Source: Natronorubrum texcoconense (lineage in GTDB: Archaea > Halobacteriota > Halobacteria > Halobacteriales > Natrialbaceae). Taken from it: 64,000 nucleotides of DNA. Positions within the stretch are counted from its first letter, which is position 1. Every line of letters begins with the position of its first letter. Under the pieces are notes generated by a model, which was not told the origin of the DNA, made no database searches, and worked only from the letters and a program-made list of their open reading frames with translations. This document shows, in pieces, positions 17,201-25,746 of this stretch. Where the stretch lies: positions 744,001 through 808,000 of the forward strand of contig NZ_FNFE01000001.1 of the NCBI RefSeq assembly GCF_900100335.1. The letters run 5' to 3'. The translations under genes and the position numbers were made by a program.

Positions 17201-17832
17201 TGGGGCTCGAGGACCGACGCGGCGTCGACACGGACGTCTACCAGCCAGCGGAAGACTCCCGCCTGCTCGCGCAGGCGGCCTGCGACCGACTTGCGGGGGC
17301 CGACGACGAGACGCGAGACAGCGAACCGCGAGGCGACGAACCACGAGACGGAGATACCGGACCGCTCGTCCTCGAGGTCGGCACCGGCTCCGGCTATGTC
17401 GCGGGTCGGATCGACGCGGAGACGAACGCGCGCGTGATTGCCGCGGATCTGAATCCCCACGCAGTTCGACAGGCCCAGGAGCGAGGCCTCGAGGCGGTTC
17501 GCGCCGATCTCGTCGCGCCGTTCGCCGACGGCGCGTTCGACGCCGTCGCCTTCAACCCGCCGTACCTCCCGACCGACCCGGAAAACGAGTGGGACGACTG
17601 GATGGAGCGCGCCCTGTCGGGCGGGGAGGACGGCCGGGCCGTGATCGACCCCTTCCTCGCTACCGTCGGTCGCGTGCTCGCGCCCGACGGCGTCGTCTAC
17701 CTGCTCGTCAGCAGCCTGACGGGGGTCGACGAGGTCGTCGAAGAGGCCGGCGAACACGGGTTCAGCGCCGTCGCAATCGCGGACGACTCCTTCCCCTTCG
17801 AGACGCTGACGGTGCTCGAGTTAGTTCGATAA
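17200..17832 (+). CDS. HemK2/Mtq2-type protein glutamine methyltransferase
   Basis: This 210-residue SAM-dependent methyltransferase begins with the family's VYQPAEDSRLLAQ, then the SAM-binding LEVGTGSGYVAGRI and the catalytic FNPPYLPT. HemK2/Mtq2 proteins methylate the glutamine of the GGQ loop in the translation release factor (aRF1 in archaea), usually with Trm112. Residues ~38-55 form an acidic insertion of low complexity. The start overlaps the mscS stop (tgATG). It closes the L21e-ksgA cluster. Confidence 0.9.
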   Translation: MGLEDRRGVDTDVYQPAEDSRLLAQAACDRLAGADDETRDSEPRGDEPRDGDTGPLVLEVGTGSGYVAGRIDAETNARVIAADLNPHAVRQAQERGLEAVRADLVAPFADGAFDAVAFNPPYLPTDPENEWDDWMERALSGGEDGRAVIDPFLATVGRVLAPDGVVYLLVSSLTGVDEVVEEAGEHGFSAVAIADDSFPFETLTVLELVR

Positions 17833-17979
17833 GTATCGGATTCGTTCGTCGCTGACTTCTCGTCGAGTCGGCCGATCGATACGGAGAGACGAGACGGTAA
17901 CGCAGCCGGTCGCCACCGACTATCGGGCATCTGTCTACCGTTCGTCGAAATGAGTGGCGACGGAAACCGTCCGAATCGA

Positions 17980-19401
17980 TCAGGCCGGCACGTTCGGAAT
18001 CACCGTCGCCATTGCGATAATGATGATGAACGCCGTCACCGAGATGATCGTGGTCAGCACCGTCCAGATCTTCACCGTCTCGGCCTCCGTGAGCCCACCG
18101 ATCTCCTTGATGAGCCAGAACCCGCTGTCGTTGAACCACGAGCAGATGTTGCCGCCGGCACCGATAATTAGCGCGAGGTAGACCGCGCTCACGCCGAGCT
18201 CCGGTACCTGCGGCGCCATGATCCCCGCCGTCGTGATCATCGCGACCGTCGCGGAGCCCTGTGCGATTCGAATCGCCGCCGCGATGACCCACGCCGAGAT
18301 CAGCACCGAGATACCGGCGCCGCCGACGCTGATGAGTTCGACGATGTGATCACCGATACCGGACGCCGCGAGCAGGGCACCGAACGCACCGCCGGCGGAG
18401 GTGATCGCCGCGATGTGACCGCCGCTTTTGAGCGCCTCGACGAGTTCGTCGTTCCAGACGTCCCGATCGAGGTTCCGAATGCGCAGGTAGGTCAGTGCGG
18501 CCACCAGCGCGGCAGCGGTAAGCGCGAAGTTCGGATCGCCGACGAAGGCCGCGGCCGGCTGTGCCGCCTCGAGTGGTCCGTGGATCAGGTCGAACGGAAA
18601 GACGCCGGCATCGGCCAGATCGATGAAGTAGTCGATCGTCGTGTTCGACGCGACGAGGACGACCGCGAGCAGGATCGGCAGCGAGGCCTCGAAGACGCCC
18701 GGCAGCGCCGAGATGTCTCGTTCCGCGAGTTCGTGTGCCTCCTCGGCGGTCGATCCGACCGTCTCACGGAGCGGGATATCGTCGAGGCGTCGATTGATCC
18801 ACTTACCGTAGAGGATTCCCGAAACGATCGCCGTCGGGATAGCGACGGTCGCACCGATAATCATCGTCCACAGGAGATCGGCTCCGAGCTCGAGCGAGAC
18901 CGCGAGCGGGCCCGGCGTCGGCGGGACGAGGACGTGCGTCGTCGCCGCACCGGCGCCGATGACGGCGATGTACAGCGCGTAGTCGCGGCCGGTGCGGGCC
19001 CGCATCGATCGCGCGAGCGGGGTCAGCAGGAAGAACACGTTGTCGAAGAAGACGGGAATCGACAGCGCGGTACTGCTCCCCCACAGCGCCAGATAGGAGC
19101 GATCCTCGCGGAGCCTCGACTGGAACGCCCGAACGATCCGTTCTGCAGCGCCGCTCTCCATCATCGCTTTCCCGATGATGGCCGCCATCAGAATCGGAAT
19201 CCCGACCCCTTCGAACGTCTCACCGAGGCCGACGGCCAACTCGGACGGGACGTCACCGAGCGGAACCTCGGCCGTCGCGATACCGACGATGAGCCCGGCG
19301 ATAACGAGACCAAGCACGGCGGGTAATCGAAGCCACACGAGTAGCGCGATTACGGCAATCAACCCGATTGCAAAGACAATCAGGGGATTTTCGAACGCCA
19401 T
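17980..19401 (-). CDS. GntP-family permease (gluconate:H+ symporter family)
   Basis: This 473-residue membrane protein has around 12-14 helices and GntP family landmarks: FFDNVFFLLTPLARS, APTTHVLVPPTPGPLAVSLE-like text (seen as TTHVLVPPTPGPLAV), and near the C-terminus GSATVAMITTAGIMAPQ and CSWFNDSGFWLIKEIGGLT. Members import gluconate or related sugar acids with protons. A TATA-like ttattaac (19425-19432, minus sense) lies about 27 nt before the ATG, so the gene is leaderless. No sugar-acid kinase is adjacent; glycerate kinase lies 40 kb away. Confidence 0.9.
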   Translation of the reverse strand: MAFENPLIVFAIGLIAVIALLVWLRLPAVLGLVIAGLIVGIATAEVPLGDVPSELAVGLGETFEGVGIPILMAAIIGKAMMESGAAERIVRAFQSRLREDRSYLALWGSSTALSIPVFFDNVFFLLTPLARSMRARTGRDYALYIAVIGAGAATTHVLVPPTPGPLAVSLELGADLLWTMIIGATVAIPTAIVSGILYGKWINRRLDDIPLRETVGSTAEEAHELAERDISALPGVFEASLPILLAVVLVASNTTIDYFIDLADAGVFPFDLIHGPLEAAQPAAAFVGDPNFALTAAALVAALTYLRIRNLDRDVWNDELVEALKSGGHIAAITSAGGAFGALLAASGIGDHIVELISVGGAGISVLISAWVIAAAIRIAQGSATVAMITTAGIMAPQVPELGVSAVYLALIIGAGGNICSWFNDSGFWLIKEIGGLTEAETVKIWTVLTTIISVTAFIIIIAMATVIPNVPA

Positions 19402-19652
19402 ACGCTGCCATCCAGAACCGGGTTAATAACAACTAGGTAATCGAGACTGTAAAATTAGCTAACCGTTCATATTAATATAACAATGGCTCACGGATCCTCG
19501 TACGCTGCTACGATGTCGATCCCGCGTCGCTGATGGACGACAACGGTGACTGTGGAAGCGATATCGCACTCGATTATCCTCCTGGAGATTACTGCCACGT
19601 ATTTATTGATATGGAAAATATTAAGCGTCGGTATAGCCTAGCCGAATCCACG

Positions 19653-20654
19653 ATGACTGAGTACGTTTCGACCACGCCGGGGCTCTTTCCGCTCCCGGAC
19701 TGGGCGAAAGACGACCTCTCGGACCTGAAAGGACACCAGAAACACGACCTCATCGGCGGCGACGAGGGCGGAGAGATCGCCGCGGCCTACGAGAACGCCC
19801 GCAGCGACGTGATCGAGGACCAACAGAACGCTGGACTCGACCGAATCGTCGAGGGACAGCTCCGGTGGGACGACATGCTCGCCCACCCGCTGGCCGTCCA
19901 CGACGCCGTCGAAACCCGCGGAATCGTCCGCTACTACGACAACAACAACTTCTATCGAGAGCCCGTTGTCTCCGACGACCTCGAGTTCTCCGGTGACGTC
20001 GCGGACGAACTCGAGGCCGCGAGCGAGTTGACCGACGGCGACCTGCAGGCCGTCCTCCCCGGTCCGTACTCGCTGGCCGATCTCGCCACCGACGAGCAGT
20101 ACGGCGACGAGGCGGCGTTCCTCGACGCCATCGCCGACTTCCTCGCGGGCGAGGTCGACGCCTTCCCCGCCCACGAGACGCTGTTCCTGCTCGAGCCATC
20201 CCTCGTCGAGGAGCCGCCCGAAGACGGCGCCGACGAACGAGCGAGCGAGGCGATCGATCGCGTCGCGAGCGCAACCGACGCCGACGTCGTCGTCCAGCCC
20301 TACTGGGGCGCACTCGAGGAGAAGGTCTACGCCCACCTGCTCGACGCGGACATCGACGCGGTCGGCTTCGACTTCGTTGCGAATCAGGACGATAACATCT
20401 ACAACATTCAGGAGTACGGCGCGACCGGCGACATCTCGCTCGGTCTCGCCGACGGCCAGAACACGCTCGTCGAGGATCCCGAAGCGATCCGCGACCGCGT
20501 CGACTGGGTCGAAGACCAGCTGCAGGTGACCGAGTTCGAGACGGTCTACCTGACCACGAACACGGAGACGTTCTACCTGCCGTACGCGAAGTATCAGGAG
20601 AAACTCGAGGCGCTTGCCGAAGCCGCGGACCTCGCGGAGGTGACAGCCGCATGA
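19653..20654 (+). CDS. Methionine synthase-like protein, first of a pair (MetE superfamily)
   Basis: This 333-residue TIM-barrel protein of the cobalamin-independent methionine synthase superfamily starts MTEYVSTTPGLFPLPDWAKD. It keeps family blocks such as GLDRIVEGQLRWDDMLAHPL and VLPGPYSLADLA. It lacks the His/Cys/Glu/Cys zinc set of the catalytic domain, so it is probably the non-catalytic partner, possibly for substrate or methyl-donor binding. Its ATGA overlap with the next gene points to stoichiometric expression of a two-subunit enzyme. A TATA-like tattaag near 19620 favours this ATG over the frame opening at 19533. Confidence 0.82.
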   Translation: MTEYVSTTPGLFPLPDWAKDDLSDLKGHQKHDLIGGDEGGEIAAAYENARSDVIEDQQNAGLDRIVEGQLRWDDMLAHPLAVHDAVETRGIVRYYDNNNFYREPVVSDDLEFSGDVADELEAASELTDGDLQAVLPGPYSLADLATDEQYGDEAAFLDAIADFLAGEVDAFPAHETLFLLEPSLVEEPPEDGADERASEAIDRVASATDADVVVQPYWGALEEKVYAHLLDADIDAVGFDFVANQDDNIYNIQEYGATGDISLGLADGQNTLVEDPEAIRDRVDWVEDQLQVTEFETVYLTTNTETFYLPYAKYQEKLEALAEAADLAEVTAA

Positions 20655-21727
20655 CCACGAACGAAAACCGAGACCAGTTCCGACCCGAGGACCACGAGAA
20701 CGACCACTTCATTATGACGAGCGTCGTCGGCAGCTATCCGAAGCCAAAGTGGCTCAACCGTGCGAAGGAGCTGTACCAGGACCCCGATCACAGCTTCGAC
20801 GAAGACGATTATCAGGAGGCCAAAGACGACGCTGCTCGCCTCATCACGAACGAACACGAGCGTGCGGGGCTCGATACCGTCGTCGACGGCGAGATGCGGC
20901 GCAACGAGATGGTCGAGTTCTTCGCCCACCGCATCGAGGGCTACGAGTTCAACGGCCCCGTCAAGGTCTGGGGGCACAACTACTTCGACAAACCCTCCGT
21001 CGTGTCGGAGGTCGAGTACACCGACTCCTGGCTCGTCGACGAGTACAAATTTACCGCCGAGGCGGCGGACCGACCGGTGAAGGTGCCGATCACCGGGCCG
21101 TACACGCTCGCCAACTGGTCGTTCAACGAGGCCTACGAGGACGACGACGAACTCACCCTCGCGCTCGCCGACCTCGTCAACGAGGAAGTCGAGAAGCTCG
21201 TCGACGCCGGCGCGCGCTACATCCAGATCGACGAGCCCGCGCTCGCGACCACGCCCGACGACCACGCCATCGTCGGCGAGGCGTTAGAGCACATCGTGGC
21301 CGACATCCCCGAAGAGGTTCGCATCGGTCTGCACGTCTGTTACGGCGACTACTCGCGGATCTACCCCGAGATCCTCGACTATCCCGTCGACGAGTTCGAC
21401 CTCGAGCTCGCAAACGGCGACTACGATCAGCTCGACGTCTTCAAAGACCCCGAGTTCACCGCCGACCTCGCACTCGGCGTCACCGACGTCCACGTCGCGG
21501 AGGTCGAATCCGTCGAGCAGATCGAGGAGAACATCAAGAAGGGCCTCGAGGTCGTGCCGCCGGAACAGCTCGTCGTCTCCCCGGACTGCGGTGTGAAGCT
21601 TCTGCCCCGTGAGGTCGCCTACGGGAAGATGGCGAACATGGTCGAAGCAACTCGAAACGTCGAGGCCGACCTCGACGAGGGCAACGTCGATATCGAACGC
21701 GGTGCGCCGACGCCCGCCGACGACTGA
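20651..21727 (+). CDS. Methionine synthase, catalytic zinc protein (MetE C-terminal domain family)
   Basis: This 358-residue protein has the MetE catalytic domain: VGSYPKPKWL at the N-terminus, ITGPYTLANWSF, and the zinc ligands H228, C230, E252 and C313. The spacing (2, 22 and 61 residues) closely matches bacterial MetE. Zinc activates homocysteine for methylation to methionine. The usual fused N-terminal MetE domain is absent and supplied, if at all, by the preceding overlapping gene. Archaeal short enzymes are thought to use methyl-corrinoid or methyl-pterin donors; which one applies is unclear. Confidence 0.88.
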   Translation: MTTNENRDQFRPEDHENDHFIMTSVVGSYPKPKWLNRAKELYQDPDHSFDEDDYQEAKDDAARLITNEHERAGLDTVVDGEMRRNEMVEFFAHRIEGYEFNGPVKVWGHNYFDKPSVVSEVEYTDSWLVDEYKFTAEAADRPVKVPITGPYTLANWSFNEAYEDDDELTLALADLVNEEVEKLVDAGARYIQIDEPALATTPDDHAIVGEALEHIVADIPEEVRIGLHVCYGDYSRIYPEILDYPVDEFDLELANGDYDQLDVFKDPEFTADLALGVTDVHVAEVESVEQIEENIKKGLEVVPPEQLVVSPDCGVKLLPREVAYGKMANMVEATRNVEADLDEGNVDIERGAPTPADD

Positions 21728-22049
21728 ACGCTCGAGCGGTTCGTTCACCGTAGCTTACTTCCCGTTTTTCGGCGGTTCCAGCGGTCAACCTATTTCCATA
21801 GCTTGTTGCATTTCGATCGTTGCCATCTCCATCGGTCACGACGATGGTCGGTGGGCTCTTGGACGGCCCAGTCAGGCGGAGCAAGCCGATCTGGGACGTT
21901 CGATCGACGGGTTCGGATCGGTAATTAGTATTTGAACAGACAGTTACGTACCGGTTGCCAAATGAACACACGGGACGGGGACGTGACCGTTACCTGGTAG
22001 CATCCATGTCTAAAAATAAATATGTAGTGCAGCTGCGAACGAGCGCGTA
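21728..22049. other. Intergenic region before the nitroreductase gene
   Basis: These 322 bp hold no supported gene. The right end is AT-rich: aaaataaata at 22013-22022 lies about 32 nt before the ATG at 22050 and is the likely TATA box of the nitroreductase. Nothing else was recognised. Confidence 0.45.
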
Positions 22050-22667
22050 ATGCAACGAACCGCACCGACGCAACCCGACCTCCGCGAGGAGGCCGCCGAG
22101 CACCGCGACCCCGAACACGACGTCGCTTCGCTCTTCGTCGATCGCTGGTCGCCGTACGCGATGACCGGCGAACCGCTCGAGGAAGCCGACTACCTCCCGC
22201 TGTTCGAGGCCGCTCGCTGGGCGCCCTCGGCGTTCAACAACCAGCACTGGCGGTTCGTCTACGCCGCTCGCGACGACGACGAGTGGGAGACCTTCGTCGA
22301 CCTGCTCACCGAAGGGAATCAGGCGTGGGCAACTGACGCGGCCGTACTCGGCGTCATCGTCTCGAAGACGACGTTCGACCACAACGACGAACCGGCCCCG
22401 ACGCACTCGTTCGACACCGGCGCGGCCTGGCAGAACCTCGCGCTCGAGGGCGCGCGCCGAGGCCTGGCGGTCCACGGAATGGCCGGCTTCGACTACGAGC
22501 GCGCGGCCGACGAACTCGAGGTTCCCGAGGAGTTCGCGGTCGAGGCCATGTTCGCAGTCGGTGAGCACGCACCGCCCGAAACGCTGTCCGAGGACCTTCG
22601 GGAGCGCGAACGGCCGAGCGGCCGCAAGGATCTCGAGGAGATCGTCCACCGCGGACGGTTCGAGTGA
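22050..22667 (+). CDS. Nitroreductase-family FMN protein
   Basis: This 205-residue protein matches the nitroreductase fold: RWSPYAMTGEPL (FMN-binding R at the start), LFEAARWAPSAFNNQHWRFV, then AAWQNLALEGARRGLAVHGM in the helix that packs on FMN. Such proteins reduce nitro compounds, quinones or flavins with NAD(P)H. The physiological substrate is unknown. A TATA-like box ~32 nt upstream suggests leaderless transcription. It stands apart from neighbouring genes. Confidence 0.85.
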   Translation: MQRTAPTQPDLREEAAEHRDPEHDVASLFVDRWSPYAMTGEPLEEADYLPLFEAARWAPSAFNNQHWRFVYAARDDDEWETFVDLLTEGNQAWATDAAVLGVIVSKTTFDHNDEPAPTHSFDTGAAWQNLALEGARRGLAVHGMAGFDYERAADELEVPEEFAVEAMFAVGEHAPPETLSEDLRERERPSGRKDLEEIVHRGRFE

Positions 22668-22758
22668 CAGTCGTCACATCCTGAGGGACTTCCCGTGCCG
22701 TTCCCAGCGACCTCGGCCGAGGGCAATCGTCAAGCGTCCTCGTTCGGTTGTCTCCGGT

Positions 22759-23541
22759 ATGGTCGACGAGACAGCCGACTCGAACAGGTGGGACGCCGAC
22801 GACTACGACGGGAACCACTCGTTCGTCTCCGAGTACGGAACGGACGTGCTCGATCTTCTCGAGCCGACGGCCGACGAACGGATCCTCGATCTCGGCTGCG
22901 GCACGGGCCACCTCACGGCCCGGATCGCGGCCACCGGCGCGGCCGCAGTCGGCGTCGATAGCGCCGCCGAGATGATCGAACGGGCCCGCGAAGCGCATCC
23001 GGACACGCAGTTCGTCCGCGCCGATGCTCGCACGATGTCGTTCGACACTCCGTTCGACGCGGTCTTCTCGAACGCCGCTTTGCACTGGATTCCCGACGAG
23101 GAACAGGACGCTACCCTCCGGGCTGTTCGCGATGCGCTCCGACCCGGCGGTCGATTCGTCGCCGAACTCGGCGGAACGGGGAACGTCGAGCGGATCGTCG
23201 ACGCGACGCTCGCGGAACTCGAGAGCCGCGGCTACGACGCCGAGAGCCCGTGGTACTTCCCGAGCGTCGGCGAGTACGCCGGACGGCTCGAGGACCACGG
23301 CTTCGAGGTCCGCTTCGCGCGCCTGTTCGATCGGCCGACCGAACTCGAGGCGGGCGAAGACGGCCTCCGGAACTGGCTCGAGATGTTCGGCGACAGCCTC
23401 TTTTCGTCGGTGCCAGCCGATGAGCAGGCGGCCGTGATCGGGGCCGTGGAGGATCGACTCGAGGAGCGGCTGTACGATCACGGGGAGGAGACGTGGACGG
23501 CGGACTATCGGCGGCTGCGGTTTCGCGCCGTCCGTCTCTGA
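22759..23541 (+). CDS. Class I SAM-dependent methyltransferase
   Basis: This 260-residue protein has the full class I SAM fold: ILDLGCGTGHLTARIAATGA (motif I), VGVDSAAEMIERAR (motif II acidic residue), FVRADARTMSF, and AVFSNAALHWIPDEE. It resembles trans-aconitate or UbiE-like small-molecule methyltransferases. The acceptor is unknown. The start MVDETADSNRWDADDYDG is where acidic composition begins; the frame runs further upstream into the nitroreductase gene out of its register. Confidence 0.82.
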   Translation: MVDETADSNRWDADDYDGNHSFVSEYGTDVLDLLEPTADERILDLGCGTGHLTARIAATGAAAVGVDSAAEMIERAREAHPDTQFVRADARTMSFDTPFDAVFSNAALHWIPDEEQDATLRAVRDALRPGGRFVAELGGTGNVERIVDATLAELESRGYDAESPWYFPSVGEYAGRLEDHGFEVRFARLFDRPTELEAGEDGLRNWLEMFGDSLFSSVPADEQAAVIGAVEDRLEERLYDHGEETWTADYRRLRFRAVRL

Positions 23542-23625
23542 GCCGTTCTCGCCGGCTCGTCCGACGGTCGCTCGAGCCCGCGATTCAGGCTCAACCGCTT
23601 TTCGGCCGCGTCCCGAACGGCCCGT

Positions 23626-24654
23626 ATGGACGATCCGTTCTCGACCGATACGCTCCGGGGACGAACCGGCGAGAGCCGGGTCGCCCACTGGTTCCTGCTC
23701 GATGCGAACCGATGGCTCCTCGCGGGGCTGCTGTCCGTCGTCACGTTCGCCGCCTTCGTCGGGCTCGGTGCAGTCGCCGTGCCACTTCGCGAGGCGATGG
23801 CCCACGGGACGCCGGTCAACACGGCGTTCCAGGCGCTGATCGCGGCGATTCTGACGGGCGTGACGCTGGTCGTCTCGATCAACCAGCTGGTCCTCTCACA
23901 GGAACTCGGACGGCTGGGCGACCAGCAGCGGTGGATGGACGAGGCCATGGAGTACCGACGCAACGTCGAGAACCTGTTCGGATCGGTCGGCCCGCCCGAT
24001 CCCTCGCAGTTCCTGCAGGCGCTCGTGAAGACGAGCAGCGATCGGGCCGAGGACCTGGAAGCAGCCGTCGCTGACAGCGACGACGACGTCCTCCGCCGCC
24101 GGACCGAGCGACTGGTCGAGAACGTCTGCCGGAACTCCGACGAAATCTACTCGCAGCTCGAGACGTCCGATTTCGGAGAGTTCGACGTTCTCCGATCGGG
24201 GTTGAACTACAACTACTCCTGGAAGATCTACGCCGTTCGGCGGCTCCGCCACGAGCACGAGGACACGCTCGCCGACGACGAACACGTGGCATTCGACGAA
24301 CTGATCGACGTCCTGACGCTGTTCGGACCGGCGCTCGAGCACTTCAAGTCGCTGTACTTCCAGTGGGAACTCGTCCACCTCACGCGGTCGATCGTCTACG
24401 CCGGACTGCCGGGGGTGGTCGTCGCGACGGCGACGGTGCTCTACCTCGATCCGACGTCGGTTCTGGGGGCGACGCTCGGCGTGGACAACATGGTGTGGGT
24501 CGTCAGCGCCAGTACGACCATCGCGCTCGTCCCGTTCTTCCTGCTCGCGGCCTACGTCCTGCGGATCGCGACGATTTCGAAGCGGACCGGCTCGCTCGGG
24601 CCGTTCATCCTCCGCCACGCGGAACGAACGGACGCGATCGACTGGGAGGAGTAG
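23626..24654 (+). CDS. Haloarchaeal integral membrane protein with soluble insert
   Basis: This 342-residue protein has two N-terminal helices (about 28-55 and 63-85), a cytoplasmic, charged and helical insert of about 160 residues (~90-250), and two C-terminal helices (~258-280 and ~290-315). A motif NYNYSWKIYAVRRL lies in the middle. This 2+2 helix arrangement with a large helical domain is seen in unannotated haloarchaeal proteins; I cannot assign a function. It is convergent with the next gene. Confidence 0.72.
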   Translation: MDDPFSTDTLRGRTGESRVAHWFLLDANRWLLAGLLSVVTFAAFVGLGAVAVPLREAMAHGTPVNTAFQALIAAILTGVTLVVSINQLVLSQELGRLGDQQRWMDEAMEYRRNVENLFGSVGPPDPSQFLQALVKTSSDRAEDLEAAVADSDDDVLRRRTERLVENVCRNSDEIYSQLETSDFGEFDVLRSGLNYNYSWKIYAVRRLRHEHEDTLADDEHVAFDELIDVLTLFGPALEHFKSLYFQWELVHLTRSIVYAGLPGVVVATATVLYLDPTSVLGATLGVDNMVWVVSASTTIALVPFFLLAAYVLRIATISKRTGSLGPFILRHAERTDAIDWEE

Positions 24655-24698
24655 GCGGCGGGTTCGATCGGCGGTCGCCGCTCTCGATCACACACTGA

Positions 24699-25535
24699 TC
24701 AGCGCTCGGGGTCCTCGAACGTGTAGAACCGTTCGTCGCAGGCGGGACAGACCAGCTTCTCCGACGGGAGGCTACCGGCCGGCGTCACCTCGCCACAGCA
24801 ACTCGAGCGACTGATGGTCACCGCCTCGTCACAGAGGGGACAGCGCTCGAGGACCGTTCGGAGCGGCCGACCCGCGGCGCGACGGATCGCGTCGGACTCG
24901 ACGCGGGACTCGAGGGCGCGCGCGGCGGCGAGTTCGGCGATGGCGATTCCGCGCGAAAGCGTGACGGGGGCACCGGTCTCGGGCATGAGGACGATCACGG
25001 ACCGGCCCCAACTGCGCCGCGACTGCGCGTCGACCGACGGGTCGGTTTGACGGTCGGCGACACTCGTGAGGTCGGCGAGATCGGTCTCGCGAAGCGTTCG
25101 CATCTCCCGTCGCCAGTCGTCGCGAAAGTCGGGATCGAGGGCGATCTCGTCGCCGTGAAACTCGACGACGCCGGCCTCGACGAGTCCGGCGACGATCTCC
25201 TCGCCGGACGGCTGTGCTCGCGTCGCGTCGTCGGGTTCGCCACCCGCATCCGAGAGCGAGCCGTCGTCGGCCGACACCTCGCGGTGGAACGGGTCGATCG
25301 GGAGCGCAGCGACGAGCCGCGGGGCGAACCGGGGCGTGTACGGCAGGACGTAGCCGCGAAGCGCGATTGCGGCAGCCCCGACGACGGCGACCGCACCGGC
25401 GAGGCGTCGACGCCCCCGGAGCGCGGCGACGGCGACGAGGACGGCGAGCACCACACCGTTGGTGATCGTACACGGCCAACAGCGATTCTCACCGGTGTAC
25501 TCGGGTCGCCGAATCGGCTCGAGCGGATCGGACAT
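24699..25535 (-). CDS. Membrane protein with C-terminal zinc-ribbon-like domain
   Basis: This 278-residue protein starts MSDPLEPIRRPEYTGENRCW with a CWPC motif just before two helices (about residues 25-62). A soluble acidic domain follows. The C-terminus has paired knuckles CPLC (about 230) and CPAC (about 267) with CC between them, a likely zinc ribbon. It could be a membrane-tethered regulator or chaperone; nothing specific supports either. It is convergent with the gene to its left and divergent from TrmB. Confidence 0.7.
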   Translation of the reverse strand: MSDPLEPIRRPEYTGENRCWPCTITNGVVLAVLVAVAALRGRRRLAGAVAVVGAAAIALRGYVLPYTPRFAPRLVAALPIDPFHREVSADDGSLSDAGGEPDDATRAQPSGEEIVAGLVEAGVVEFHGDEIALDPDFRDDWRREMRTLRETDLADLTSVADRQTDPSVDAQSRRSWGRSVIVLMPETGAPVTLSRGIAIAELAAARALESRVESDAIRRAAGRPLRTVLERCPLCDEAVTISRSSCCGEVTPAGSLPSEKLVCPACDERFYTFEDPER

Positions 25536-25593
25536 ACGCCGTGCGTACCGATCGAATCCCCTTCAGTGTACTGTCTCAACAACAAGTTTTTAC

Positions 25594-25606
25594 AACACCT
25601 GTTATA
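25594..25606 (+). promoter_or_regulatory. Candidate operator/promoter of the TrmB gene
   Basis: AACA-cctgt-TATA at 25594-25606 shares ACACCTGTT (25595-25603) exactly with the site before the sugar-binding protein at 27028-27036. It overlaps AT-rich promoter sequence (gtttttac just upstream and ttatattt at 25602-25609). It could be the autoregulatory site of the TrmB protein. Confidence 0.4.
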
Positions 25607-25617
25607 TTTGACTGCAC

Positions 25618-25746
25618 ATGGACGAGTACGCGAAGCGTATCAGAGAACACGTCCCGGCTGTACGCCAACGGCTCCGGCCGGCCCGCCGACGGTGGTCGAG
25701 CGAGTCGCGTGACGGCTTCGGGAGGATGAGAGCCGATGGACGCTGA
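25618..25746 (+). CDS. Possible 42-codon leader ORF overlapping trmB
   Basis: An ATG at 25618 opens a frame of 42 codons beginning MDEYAKRIREHVPAVRQRLR and ending at TGA 25744-25746, eleven bases inside the trmB coding region and out of its frame. The ATG lies about 28 nt after the gtttttac element, so it would be leaderless if that is the TATA box. The peptide is Arg-rich rather than acidic, so it may be a leader or chance. Confidence 0.22.
   Translation: MDEYAKRIREHVPAVRQRLRPARRRWSSESRDGFGRMRADGR

Noticed and set aside
22354-23805. 483-residue antisense frame over nitroreductase and methyltransferase genes
   Set aside because: Shadow of two motif-supported genes on the plus strand; Arg/Pro-rich.
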